NCBI GenBank assembly: GCA_029936965.1
Contig: JAPYRG010000005.1
Coordinates: forward strand, 48,731-112,730
DNA length: 64,000 nt
Origin: Fidelibacterota bacterium
Lineage (GTDB): Bacteria > Fidelibacterota > Marinisomatia > Marinisomatales > TCS55
Direction of reading: 5' to 3'
Shown here: in pieces, positions 20,303 to 28,808 of the stretch
Layout: each line of letters begins with the position of its first letter
Position numbering within the stretch: position 1 is the stretch's first letter
Translations under genes and position numbers: made by a program
Notes under the pieces: generated by a model
What the model saw: the letters and a program-made list of their open reading frames with translations, nothing else
The model's database searches: none
Told to the model about the DNA's origin: nothing

Positions 20303-20422
20303 TTGAAACAAATAAATATAAGAAAAATCAATAGATATAAAAAAGATAGATCTATTATAAGGATAGGATTTATTTTAGCTATTGTTATCTGGTTAATTCA
20401 TTATTTAAATCAAATAAATTAA
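20303..20422 (+). CDS. Possible 39-residue single-pass membrane peptide
   Basis: An open frame from a TTG at 20303 encodes 39 residues: a strongly basic N-terminal half (LKQINIRKINRYKKDRS) followed by one hydrophobic segment (IGFILAIVIWLIHYL) and a short polar end. It fills most of the gap between the protease and ftcD genes. No clear ribosome binding site is seen, and the region is so AT-rich that short frames arise by chance. The basic-then-hydrophobic layout is typical of real small membrane peptides, which is the only reason to list it. Confidence 0.25.
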   Translation: MKQINIRKINRYKKDRSIIRIGFILAIVIWLIHYLNQIN

Positions 20423-20433
20423 TAATTCTAGTT

Positions 20434-22272
20434 ATGCAGCAATTAGTTGAATGTGTTCCAAATTTTAGTGAAGGGCGTGACTCTAATAAAATAGGACTTA
20501 TTATTTCAGAAATTAAGAAAATTTCTGGGGTATCATTGTTAGATGTTTCATCTGGAATTGATACTAATAGAACAGTAATGACGTTTGTAGGATCAATCTC
20601 TTGTGTAGAAGAAGCTGCTTTTCATGCAATTAGATCTGCTTCAGAAATTATTGATATGCGAAAACATAAGGGGACGCATGCTCGTCTTGGATCTACAGAT
20701 GTTTGTCCTTTTATTCCAGTAAATAATGTTACCATGGATGATTGTATATCTCTTTCACATCGCGTTGCAAAACGAGTAGGTGATGATTTATCTATTCCAG
20801 TTTATCTTTATGAAGACTCTGCCCAAATGCCTGAAAGAAAGAATTTAGCTAATGTTCGATATGGAGAATATGAAGGATTGAGCAAAAAGCTTTCTGATAA
20901 ATCATGGGTTCCTGATTATGGGCCATCCAAATTAAATGTAATATCTGGTGCTACCGTTATGGGAGCAAGAGAATTTCTTATAGCATACAATATAAATCTT
21001 AACACATTGGATAAACGAATGGCAACAGATATTGCTTTTGAAATAAGAGAGAAGGGCCGCGCAAAAAGAAAAGACAATACATATTCACCCAATTCATTGG
21101 ATGGTGAAATTATTCGTTATATAAAAGAAGAATATCCATGTGGAATTTGTGAATATGTTTCTAATAATTATAAAAATATCATTAATCACAATGAAAAAGA
21201 CCATAGTTATGATCTTAAATCATTATTTTTAGAACAGGGTTATAATAAAAGTAATATATTTGGCAAACCCGTTATTCAACCAGGTATGTTTAATCATATA
21301 AAAGCGGTAGGTTGGATAGTAGATGAATATTATAGGGCACAAATTTCTATTAATTTTACAAATTTCAATAAAACACCTATACATGAAGTATTTGATACTG
21401 TATGCGAACTAGCAGAAAAAAGAGGTATTAGAGTTACTGGGAGTGAATTAGTAGGTTTAGTTCCATTAAATGCAATGCTTATGGCTGGGAAACACTATCT
21501 AAACAAACAGCATACTACAATTGGAGTCCCAGAATCAAGACTAGTTGAAGTTGCAGTTCAAACTTTTGGTCTTTGTGATGTAGCTTCTTTTAACCCTAAA
21601 GATAAAATTATTGATTATGCTGTGAAGAATTCTGATAAAAAACTAGTAGAAATGTCTTTAAATGAATTCGGTGATGAATTATCTACAAATTCGGTTGCAC
21701 CTGGAGGCGGAAGCGTTTCGGCTTTAGTTGGTAACCTTGGTTCAGCTCTTATATCAATGGTGGCAGCGTTAACCTTTGAAAAAAAAGGATTTGAAGATAG
21801 TAGAAAAAAGATGGAGCTAGCTGGAATTAAAGCACAATTAATAAAACAAAAACTTACAAATTTTATCGATGATGATACAAATGCGTTTAATAAAGTAATT
21901 GAAGCATCAAGATTACCTGATTCCAATAAAAATGAAAAGGATGCGAGGGATTTAGCCTTACTAAAAGCAAATATGAACGCGATAAATATTCCTCTTGAAG
22001 TTTCAAGGCTATCTCTTGATATACTTGAACTATCTTATGATTTAATTAATGATATTAATCCAAATTCAATTAGTGATCTGGCAGTTGCAAGTGAGGTATC
22101 TTTTGCAGCATTTAGAGGAGGGATACTAAATATTTACATTAACATGAATGAAGTTAAATCAGATAGAGAATTTGCTGATACTGTGATGAAAGAAGTAGAT
22201 GCTATGCTTAGTAAAGCAACTGAACTAAAGGATAAAATATTTAAAGAATCTATTCAATTAATTAATTCATAA
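20434..22272 (+). CDS. ftcD: Bifunctional glutamate formimidoyltransferase / formimidotetrahydrofolate cyclodeaminase (FTCD)
   Basis: A 612-residue fusion. The N-terminal formimidoyltransferase (about 1-210 and 285-390) begins ECVPNFSEGRD and has the catalytic THARLGSTDVCPF (His82). It then continues ITGSELVGLVPL-like (VTGSELVGLVPLNAM). The C-terminal cyclodeaminase (about 405-612) has GDELSTNSVAPGGGSVSALVG. Together they pass the formimino group of histidine degradation onto folate. Between the two halves of the first domain, residues about 212-280 form an insertion in which Cys236, Cys239, His252 and His257 have C2H2 spacing. I do not recall this insertion in typical bacterial homologues. 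No other hut gene is nearby. Confidence 0.9.
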   Translation: MQQLVECVPNFSEGRDSNKIGLIISEIKKISGVSLLDVSSGIDTNRTVMTFVGSISCVEEAAFHAIRSASEIIDMRKHKGTHARLGSTDVCPFIPVNNVTMDDCISLSHRVAKRVGDDLSIPVYLYEDSAQMPERKNLANVRYGEYEGLSKKLSDKSWVPDYGPSKLNVISGATVMGAREFLIAYNINLNTLDKRMATDIAFEIREKGRAKRKDNTYSPNSLDGEIIRYIKEEYPCGICEYVSNNYKNIINHNEKDHSYDLKSLFLEQGYNKSNIFGKPVIQPGMFNHIKAVGWIVDEYYRAQISINFTNFNKTPIHEVFDTVCELAEKRGIRVTGSELVGLVPLNAMLMAGKHYLNKQHTTIGVPESRLVEVAVQTFGLCDVASFNPKDKIIDYAVKNSDKKLVEMSLNEFGDELSTNSVAPGGGSVSALVGNLGSALISMVAALTFEKKGFEDSRKKMELAGIKAQLIKQKLTNFIDDDTNAFNKVIEASRLPDSNKNEKDARDLALLKANMNAINIPLEVSRLSLDILELSYDLINDINPNSISDLAVASEVSFAAFRGGILNIYINMNEVKSDREFADTVMKEVDAMLSKATELKDKIFKESIQLINS

Positions 22273-24008
22273 TGAATCCGATAATATCTTTACCGGAAGA
22301 TCTCCGTAATAAAATTTCTGCAGGAGAAGTTGTTGAAAGACCCGCTTCAGTAGTTAAAGAGCTTTTAGAAAACAGTCTAGATGCCGGTGCATCAGAAATT
22401 ACTATCGTTATTGAAAAAGGAGGACATCAACTTATTCAAGTTAGAGATAATGGACATGGCATTAGCTCAGATGGTCTTTCACAAGCTTTTCAAAGATATA
22501 CTACAAATAAAATATCTAATATAGATGATTTATTTAATATAAATACTCTTGGATTTCGTGGAGAGGCACTGGCAAGTATTGCTTCAGTTTCAGAAATTAG
22601 TGCGACTTCTTCCGTAGATGAAAAATCTGGACACCAAATGAGTCTAGCAAATGGAGTTACTAGTGATATAAAAGCGGCTCCACCAATAGGCGGAACAGAT
22701 ATAACTGTTAGGAATATATTCTACAATACTCCTGCTAGAAAAAAATTTCTTAAGTCAATTAATTCTGAGTTCAGGCAAATTGTCAAAATGGTTAGAAGAT
22801 TCGGTCTGGATTTTCCAGATGTATCTTTTATGCTTGAACATAATAATAAAAATATTTTAAACCTTACACCTGAAAGTTTGGAAAATCGTATTGTTTCTCT
22901 AAATGATCCTACATTTCGTGATCAGTTATTAAAAGTAGAATTAACAAAAGGAGATTATACTATATCTGGTTTTGTTGGAACATTAAACCTTATTCGGAAA
23001 AGACCTGGGCAACAATATCTCTTTGTCAATCGTAGATATATTCAAAATAGATTATTGAATTCTGCAGTCTATTCTGCTTATGAGTCTCTTGTAAAAAGAG
23101 GTGAGTATCCTTTCTCATTATTAAATATTACAATTCCGTTTGATCAATTAGATGTTAATGTGCATCCTATGAAGATTGAAGTAAAGTTTATTGATGAGTG
23201 GAGAGTATATCATGTTGTTAAATCTGCAGTAAGAGATTCTATATCAAGTATTTTATCCACAATCCCATCATTTCAACATAACCAGCAATTTCATGGATTC
23301 AATAAAAGTTTTGAACCAAATCAAAATCAGGAACCAATAAATTTTAATATTTTTTCTGAATCAAAAACTGAAAATAATATTCAGGGTGCCAAAGATTATA
23401 TAAATAGTTTTCAAATTCAAACAAAAGAATCTTCAGTTTATGACGGATCCACTTTATGGCAAGTTCATAATAAATATATTATTAGTCAGATTAATAGTGG
23501 GTTAGTAATAATAGATCAACATGTTGCACATGAAAGAGTATTATATGAGGAAGCATTAAATGCTTTTGACAATACACCTTTATCTGCACAAACACTTTTA
23601 TTCTCAGAAGAGCTAGAATTTTCTCCAGATGAATTCACTGTACTTCTTGAAATATTTCCTTATTTAAAAAAATTAGGATTTCGTATAAAAGAGAATGGTC
23701 AAAATAAAATTTTACTTGAAGCTATTCCCTCCGATATGGGATGGGGAAATGAAAATACAGTAATTAAGGATATAATAGATAATTATATAGCAAATAGAAA
23801 AAATTCAAGCTCTTTTATGGAAGACCTTGCAGCTTCATTTGCATGTCATGCAGCAGTTAAGGCAGGGGACACTCTATCTATGGAAGAAATGCAAATCTTA
23901 GTTAATCATCTTTTTTCTACAAAGCATCCTTATTATTGTCCTCATGGTAGACCTATTATTGTTCAGTTGTCGCTTGAAGAATTAGATAAGCGATTTGAGC
24001 GTATCTAA
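22272..24008 (+). CDS. mutL: DNA mismatch repair protein MutL
   Basis: A 578-residue MutL. The N-terminal GHKL ATPase has ENSLDAGASEI, RDNGHGI and TLGFRGEALASIASVS. The C-terminal dimerisation domain carries the endonuclease marks: DQHVAHERVLYE (the DQHA(X)2E(X)4E motif with Val for Ala), ACHAAVKAGD and CPHGRP. MutL with this nuclease nicks the new strand in organisms that lack MutH. The start overlaps the ftcD stop by one base (TAATG), so translational coupling is likely. The Asn/Gln-rich linker is around residues 330-380. Confidence 0.96.
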   Translation: MNPIISLPEDLRNKISAGEVVERPASVVKELLENSLDAGASEITIVIEKGGHQLIQVRDNGHGISSDGLSQAFQRYTTNKISNIDDLFNINTLGFRGEALASIASVSEISATSSVDEKSGHQMSLANGVTSDIKAAPPIGGTDITVRNIFYNTPARKKFLKSINSEFRQIVKMVRRFGLDFPDVSFMLEHNNKNILNLTPESLENRIVSLNDPTFRDQLLKVELTKGDYTISGFVGTLNLIRKRPGQQYLFVNRRYIQNRLLNSAVYSAYESLVKRGEYPFSLLNITIPFDQLDVNVHPMKIEVKFIDEWRVYHVVKSAVRDSISSILSTIPSFQHNQQFHGFNKSFEPNQNQEPINFNIFSESKTENNIQGAKDYINSFQIQTKESSVYDGSTLWQVHNKYIISQINSGLVIIDQHVAHERVLYEEALNAFDNTPLSAQTLLFSEELEFSPDEFTVLLEIFPYLKKLGFRIKENGQNKILLEAIPSDMGWGNENTVIKDIIDNYIANRKNSSSFMEDLAASFACHAAVKAGDTLSMEEMQILVNHLFSTKHPYYCPHGRPIIVQLSLEELDKRFERI

Positions 24009-24018
24009 AAAACAATAT

Positions 24019-24978
24019 ATGAATTATATCTATCCTGAACCTATTATAACAATTGTAGGGCCTACAGCAGTAGGAAAAACATCTATTTCAATTAAGGTTG
24101 CAAAAAAAATTAACGGAGAAATTATTGGACTTGATTCTAGACAAATTTATAAGGATATGTTAATTGGAACAGCCCAGCCTTCTAGAGAAGAATTAAGTTT
24201 AATTCCTCATCACCTAATTGGAATAAAAGATCCAAATTTTATTATATCATCCGGTCAATATGCAGATTTAGTTACAAAAGCAGTATTGGATATTGTTAGT
24301 CGTAAGAAGGAACCAATAATATGTGGTGGAGCAGGTTTATATCATCAAGCTATTTCAAAAGGAATATTTTCTGGTAGTAAAACAGATTTAAATATTCGAG
24401 CATCATTATATGATGAATATGACCAATTAGGCGCAGAAAATATGTTTTCTCAATTGGAAGCAATAGACCCTATTTATTCTAAAAAAGTTCATATAAATAA
24501 TAAGAAACGATTAATTAGAGCTTTAGAAATTTATAAGTCTACAGGTAAAACACCATCAGAGCATTTTGATTTACAGAAAAAAGAATCCAGATCAATATTA
24601 AATCTATTTACTGTATTACTAACAATTGATAATGAGAAGTTGCGTAAGATGATAGAAATAAGAACCAATATGATGATTAATTGCGGGTGGATTAATGAGA
24701 CTAAGAAACTTATTTCAACTAGAAAGAAGGTAGAAATGCATCCGATGGACTCAATTGGATACCAGCAGATTATCTCCTATATAAATGGTGAAATTTCAGA
24801 AAAAGAATTAAAGGAGGAAATAACTCTTAGGACTAGTAAATATGCTAAAAAACAGATTAAATGGTTTAGAAAAGATAAAATAGATTTAGAAATTAATATG
24901 AGTAGAAAACCCGATTTTGTAGTTAAAAAAATTCTTGAAAACTTTTATGATACAAAGTCATCTTTTATGAAGAATTGA
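24019..24978 (+). CDS. miaA: tRNA dimethylallyltransferase
   Basis: A 319-residue enzyme from the ATG at 24019; an in-frame TTG at 23995 overlaps mutL and adds eight residues of no clear use. It starts with the P-loop IVGPTAVGKTSIS, followed by DSRQIYKDMLIGTAQP, the tRNA-binding CGGAGLYHQAI, and the C-terminal IGYQQIISYINGE and TSKYAKKQIKWFRKD. It adds a dimethylallyl group to A37 of tRNAs reading U-initial codons. The neighbouring mutL is a common partner in bacterial operons. Confidence 0.95.
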   Translation: MNYIYPEPIITIVGPTAVGKTSISIKVAKKINGEIIGLDSRQIYKDMLIGTAQPSREELSLIPHHLIGIKDPNFIISSGQYADLVTKAVLDIVSRKKEPIICGGAGLYHQAISKGIFSGSKTDLNIRASLYDEYDQLGAENMFSQLEAIDPIYSKKVHINNKKRLIRALEIYKSTGKTPSEHFDLQKKESRSILNLFTVLLTIDNEKLRKMIEIRTNMMINCGWINETKKLISTRKKVEMHPMDSIGYQQIISYINGEISEKELKEEITLRTSKYAKKQIKWFRKDKIDLEINMSRKPDFVVKKILENFYDTKSSFMKN

Positions 24979-25022
24979 TTTGTTAGGTAATTATCTTAAT
25001 TGTATTATATCATGAATTTTGA

Positions 25023-25056
25023 CCCTTTTAATAAGCTACTGAGATAGCAAAAAGGG
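25023..25056 (+). promoter_or_regulatory. Putative PyrR-binding RNA hairpin in the pyr leader
   Basis: The leader holds a hairpin whose upper stem gcta/tagc (25035-25038, 25045-25048) closes a hexaloop ctgaga (25039-25044). The loop fits the PyrR binding-loop consensus CNGNGA. A lower stem ccctttt/aaaaggg (25023-25029, 25050-25056) supports it, and the unpaired aataa on the 5' side (25030-25034) matches the purine-rich bulge of known sites. It lies 81 bases before the pyrR start. PyrR binding to such loops in response to UMP controls pyr operons. Confidence 0.72.
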
Positions 25057-25123
25057 CAGTATGATGGCCTCTGGTCTTTCAATGCATTCAAATGTAATTG
25101 AAGCTGCCCAGGGGTTTTTTTTT
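25054..25123 (+). terminator. Attenuator-type terminator in the pyr leader
   Basis: gggcagt (25054-25060) pairs with gctgccc (25103-25109, with one G-U pair). An inner stem built from ttcaatgcat (25078-25087) and atgtaattgaa (25092-25102), closed by the tetraloop tcaa, stacks beneath it. Four G bases and a run of nine T (25115-25123) follow. It ends 14 bases before the pyrR ATG. The outer GGG also belongs to the lower stem of the PyrR hairpin, so the two structures overlap by three bases. Confidence 0.7.
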
Positions 25124-25136
25124 GGAAAATGATTTG

Positions 25137-25694
25137 ATGAAAAAAGAATACTCAGTTATCCTTGATAAAAAAACAATATCTAGTTCTATTATTCGATTAA
25201 CTCATGAGATATATGAAAGAAATAAGAATCTAGATAATTTAGTTTTAATTGGTATTCAAACAAGAGGAATGCCATTATCAAAAAGAATTCAAATGGAACT
25301 ATTTAAAATTTCCAATATCGAAGTTCCTATAGGATCACTTGATATTACTTTCTATCGTGATGATTTTAGAGAAAGATTATTAGTCCCGCAAGTACATGGA
25401 ACTGATATTTTGTTTTCTTTAGATGACAAAGTTGTCGTTTTAGTTGATGATGTTTTGTTTACTGGTAGAACTATTAGAGCTGCGATTGATTCGTTAAATG
25501 CATTTGGTAGAGCTAGTGCTATACAATTAGCAGTTTTAGTAGATAGAGGGCATAGAGAGATGCCTATAAGAGCTGACTATGTAGGTAAGAATATTCCAAC
25601 TAATGATGGAGAGCATATTGCTGTTCGATTAGAAGAGACAGATAAAAAGGATGCCGTGATAATTATAAAACATGATCAATTGGATAAATCATGA
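25137..25694 (+). CDS. pyrR: Pyrimidine operon regulator / uracil phosphoribosyltransferase PyrR
   Basis: A 185-residue protein from the ATG at 25137. A TTG at 25098 would put the start inside the leader terminator and adds residues not seen in PyrR. The PRPP loop is VVVLVDDVLFTGRTIRAAID, preceded by LIGIQTRGMPLSKRI and the PyrR-type dimer/RNA region (GSLDITFYRDDFRERL). PyrR binds pyr mRNA when UMP or UTP is high, causing attenuation, and often has uracil phosphoribosyltransferase activity. pyrB starts at the ATGA overlap of the stop. Confidence 0.95.
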   Translation: MKKEYSVILDKKTISSSIIRLTHEIYERNKNLDNLVLIGIQTRGMPLSKRIQMELFKISNIEVPIGSLDITFYRDDFRERLLVPQVHGTDILFSLDDKVVVLVDDVLFTGRTIRAAIDSLNAFGRASAIQLAVLVDRGHREMPIRADYVGKNIPTNDGEHIAVRLEETDKKDAVIIIKHDQLDKS

Positions 25695-26620
25695 TGAAGC
25701 AAAAACATCTTTTAGGTCTTGAGCATTTCCCTGCTGATGATTTAGCAAAGATAATAGAAACATCTTTCAGCTTTAAAGAAATCCTTGATAGACCAATAAA
25801 AAAAGTTCCTTCTTTGCAGGGAAAAACCATTGTAAATCTTTTTTTTGAAAATTCAACACGTACTCGAATAAGCTTTGAATTGGCTCAAAAACGTTTAAGT
25901 GCAGATACTGTTAATTTTTCAGCCTCATCGAGTAGCTTAAAAAAAGGTGAAAGTTTTAAAGATACTGTTCAAAATATCGAAGCAATGAAAATTGATGCAG
26001 TAGTTATGAGACATCCAAGCCCAGGTTCTTCATTACATTTAACAAAATATATTGATTCTGTTGTTATAAATGCAGGAGATGGGACCCATGAACATCCAAC
26101 ACAAGCTATTCTTGATATGACAAGTCTAAAAGAAAGGTTTGGAAAGATTGAAGGTCTTAAAATAGGAATTATTGGAGATATTGCTCATAGTCGTGTGGCA
26201 AGAAGTAATATATATGGTTTGAATAAGATGGGAGCTGAAGTAATGGTTTGCGGTCCTCCGACACTAGTTCCGTATGATATACAGTCATTAGGAGTGCAGA
26301 TTACACATAACCTAGATGAAATATTGGATTGGGCGGATGCAATTAATGTCTTGAGAATTCAGTTAGAGAGGATGGATCGCGGATTATTTCCTTCAGTGAG
26401 GGAATATAGAAATTTATTCGGCATAACAAATGAAAGATTACAAAAACATAATAAAGAAATAGTGATAATGCATCCTGGGCCAATGAATCGTGGAGTGGAG
26501 ATTGATAGTGCTGCTGCTGATGGAAAATCTGCAATTATTTTAGATCAGGTTCTAAACGGGGTAGCTTCAAGAATGGCTATTTTATATTTATTTTTAGGTG
26601 GAAATCAAAATGAATCTTAA
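25691..26620 (+). CDS. pyrB: Aspartate carbamoyltransferase catalytic subunit
   Basis: A 309-residue enzyme with the carbamoyl-phosphate loop FFENSTRTRISFELA, the active-site AFSASSSSLKKGES-like segment (NFSASSSSLKKGES), the MRHPSPGSSLH loop, GDGTHEHPTQAILD and the C-terminal MHPGPMNRGVEI. It joins carbamoyl phosphate and aspartate in de novo pyrimidine synthesis. No regulatory chain gene pyrI is next to it. The start overlaps pyrR by four bases (ATGA), and pyrC begins 11 bases before its end, a tightly coupled operon. Confidence 0.97.
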   Translation: MMKQKHLLGLEHFPADDLAKIIETSFSFKEILDRPIKKVPSLQGKTIVNLFFENSTRTRISFELAQKRLSADTVNFSASSSSLKKGESFKDTVQNIEAMKIDAVVMRHPSPGSSLHLTKYIDSVVINAGDGTHEHPTQAILDMTSLKERFGKIEGLKIGIIGDIAHSRVARSNIYGLNKMGAEVMVCGPPTLVPYDIQSLGVQITHNLDEILDWADAINVLRIQLERMDRGLFPSVREYRNLFGITNERLQKHNKEIVIMHPGPMNRGVEIDSAAADGKSAIILDQVLNGVASRMAILYLFLGGNQNES

Positions 26621-27899
26621 AAAAATACCAAAAAAATTATTACTTAGAGGTGGCAAAATTCTTGATCCAACTTTAGACAAGTTGAAAAAAGCTGATATAT
26701 TAATTGAAAAAAATAAAATTGCAGCAATAGGTTCAAAAATTAAAGATGATAATGCAAGTATAATTGATTGTAATGGTCTTGTTATTACTCATGGATTCTG
26801 TGATCTTCATGTTCATTTCAGAGAGCCTGGTCAAGAGGATAAAGAGACACTGGCAACAGGATCTCTAGCAGCATTAGCGGGTGGATTCACTCGTGTTTGT
26901 GCTATGCCAAATACTAGTCCACCATTAGACTCACCTGAGGCAATTAATTTTATTGTTGATAAATCTGTTGATTGTCCGATATTTATTCATCCTATTGGGG
27001 CAGTAACCAAAAATCAAAAAGGTGAAGAATTAACTGAAATCCAAGGCATGATTAAAGAAGGAGCTGTTGCCATAAGTGATGATGGAATCCCAATATCTGA
27101 TGCTCAAGTCATGAGATTGGCCTTAGAATATACTTCTATGTTTGATATTCCAGTTATTAATCATGCAGAGGATGAATCTTTACGGAATAATGGTGTAATG
27201 AATGAAGGAGATAATTCAATAAGACTCGGGCTTAAAGGGAATCCCTCTCTGTCAGAATCTATAATGATCCAGAGAGATCTTGAGCTTGCAAATCTTGTAA
27301 ATACAAAAATTCATATTCCTCATGTTTCCACAAGTAAAGCTGTATCCAATATAAAAAGAATGAAAAAAATCAATCCTAAAATAACAGCAGAAGTAACACC
27401 TCATCACTTGTACTTTAATGATCAAGCCCTATCTGGCTATAATACAAATTTTAAAGTTGCTCCACCTATCCGTTCTGAAGATGATCGAAAGGCCTTGATT
27501 AAGGGAATAAAAGACGGAACTATAGATTGTGTTGCTACAGATCATGCACCACATACTATTGAGGAGAAGGAAGATTTATTTGATATGGCTCCTTTTGGCA
27601 TGATTGGTTTGGAAAGTTGCTTTGGAGTTATAAATAAAATTCTGGATATACCCATTAACCTAATAATTAAGCTTATCACGAAAAGCCCTAGAGAGATTAT
27701 GGGCTTTAATAATAATTTATTTGAAATAGGATCTTATATAGAATTAACAATAGTTGATCCTAATTTAGAATGGGTATTCAATAAGAATAATATTTATTCA
27801 AAATCTAAAAACTCACCCTTTATTGGAGAAACATTAAAGGGTAAAGTCCTTTATACCTTATCAAAAGGCTATTTAGCTGATTTGAATACAATAAATTAG
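26610..27899 (+). CDS. pyrC: Dihydroorotase (class I)
   Basis: A 429-residue amidohydrolase from the ATG at 26610; the aggtgg sequence at 26596-26601 is a good ribosome binding site for it. An upstream in-frame GTG at 26598 is the alternative. The metal site is visible in FCDLHVHFREPGQEDKET, PVINHAEDE, and IPHVST, with the aspartate in CVATDHAPH and the conserved NT of AMPNTSPPLD. It cyclises carbamoyl aspartate to dihydroorotate. The start lies inside pyrB. The remaining pyr genes, carAB, pyrD, pyrE and pyrF, are elsewhere. Confidence 0.96.
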   Translation: MNLKKIPKKLLLRGGKILDPTLDKLKKADILIEKNKIAAIGSKIKDDNASIIDCNGLVITHGFCDLHVHFREPGQEDKETLATGSLAALAGGFTRVCAMPNTSPPLDSPEAINFIVDKSVDCPIFIHPIGAVTKNQKGEELTEIQGMIKEGAVAISDDGIPISDAQVMRLALEYTSMFDIPVINHAEDESLRNNGVMNEGDNSIRLGLKGNPSLSESIMIQRDLELANLVNTKIHIPHVSTSKAVSNIKRMKKINPKITAEVTPHHLYFNDQALSGYNTNFKVAPPIRSEDDRKALIKGIKDGTIDCVATDHAPHTIEEKEDLFDMAPFGMIGLESCFGVINKILDIPINLIIKLITKSPREIMGFNNNLFEIGSYIELTIVDPNLEWVFNKNNIYSKSKNSPFIGETLKGKVLYTLSKGYLADLNTIN

Positions 27900-27924
27900 C
27901 ACTTAATTAAAAAGTTATTATTTA

Positions 27925-27954
27925 TTGACATAAATAAATGTAATAAGCTATCTT
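27925..27954 (+). promoter_or_regulatory. Candidate sigma-70-type promoter for the rplM operon
   Basis: A perfect TTGACA box (27925-27930) is followed after 18 bases by TATCTT (27949-27954). The -10 matches four of six consensus positions. It is placed 27 bases before the rplM ATG, in the only gap between pyrC and the ribosomal operon. Confidence 0.5.
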
Positions 27955-27981
27955 CAGCGGCTTTATTCGAACTGAAAAAAG

Positions 27982-28410
27982 ATGAATACATTTTCGATAA
28001 AACAATCTGAAATAAAGAAATATTGGCTTATAGTTGACGCCAATGGAAAGACTCTTGGGAGATTTGCATCTAAAATTGCACAGTTACTTAAGGGTAAACA
28101 TAAGCCAACATACACGCCACATATGGATATGGGAGATTGTGTTATTGTAATCAATGCTGAAAAAATCATTCTTTCAGGTTCAAAAGAAAAAGATAAAACT
28201 TATTTTAGCCATTCGGGCTATCCTGGCGCTACTTCTTTTATTGGAGTATCTCATGTGCGCAAACATCATCCTGAAAGAATTTTAGAATCAGCGATTAAAG
28301 GGATGCTTCCTAAAAATAAATTGGGTCGTAAAATGATTACTCATCTTCGCATATATAGTGGATCAACGCACCCTCATTTTGCTCAAATTCCAAAGGAAAT
28401 TGATTTATAA
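27982..28410 (+). CDS. rplM: 50S ribosomal protein L13
   Basis: A 142-residue L13. It has the family stretch YWLIVDANGKTLGRFASKIAQLLKGKHKPTYTPHMD, then HVRKHHPERILESAIKGMLPKN and the C-terminal LRIYSGSTHPHFAQIPK. L13 is an early assembly protein of the large subunit. The start ATG at 27982 is preceded by a candidate promoter. rpsI follows with a one-base overlap (TAATG), as in most bacteria. Confidence 0.98.
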   Translation: MNTFSIKQSEIKKYWLIVDANGKTLGRFASKIAQLLKGKHKPTYTPHMDMGDCVIVINAEKIILSGSKEKDKTYFSHSGYPGATSFIGVSHVRKHHPERILESAIKGMLPKNKLGRKMITHLRIYSGSTHPHFAQIPKEIDL

Positions 28411-28802
28411 TGCCTTCATTATTTAAGAATGGTACAGGTAGAAGAAAATCTGCTGTCGCAAGAGTGTATCTTTCATCTGGGAAAGGGAAGATTACGGTAA
28501 ATGGAAAAGATTTTAGGAAATATTTATGTCGCAAAACTCTGGCGAATGTTGTTTTAGAACCTTTAGAAGCTATTGATAAAATTGAAGCCTATGATTTCAA
28601 TATTAATGTAAGGGGGGGTGGATTAACCGGACAAGCGGGTGCAATTCGTTTAGGAATAGCAAGAGCATTAATTGAAGAAAATATTGATTATCGATCTTTA
28701 CTAAAGCCAGGAGGCTTTTTAAGGAGAGATTCACGTAAAGTAGAAAGAAAAAAATATGGCCAACCTGGAGCCCGAAAAAGATTTCAATTTTCTAAACGAT
28801 AA
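28410..28802 (+). CDS. rpsI: 30S ribosomal protein S9
   Basis: A 130-residue S9 with the N-terminal GTGRRKSAVARVYLSSGKGKI, the central NVRGGGLTGQAGAIRLGIARAL and the basic C-terminus ending RKRFQFSKR, whose last residues contact the P-site tRNA anticodon loop. Coupled to rplM by a TAATG overlap, and rpsB begins 6 bases later. Confidence 0.98.
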   Translation: MPSLFKNGTGRRKSAVARVYLSSGKGKITVNGKDFRKYLCRKTLANVVLEPLEAIDKIEAYDFNINVRGGGLTGQAGAIRLGIARALIEENIDYRSLLKPGGFLRRDSRKVERKKYGQPGARKRFQFSKR

Positions 28803-28808
28803 ACTATT

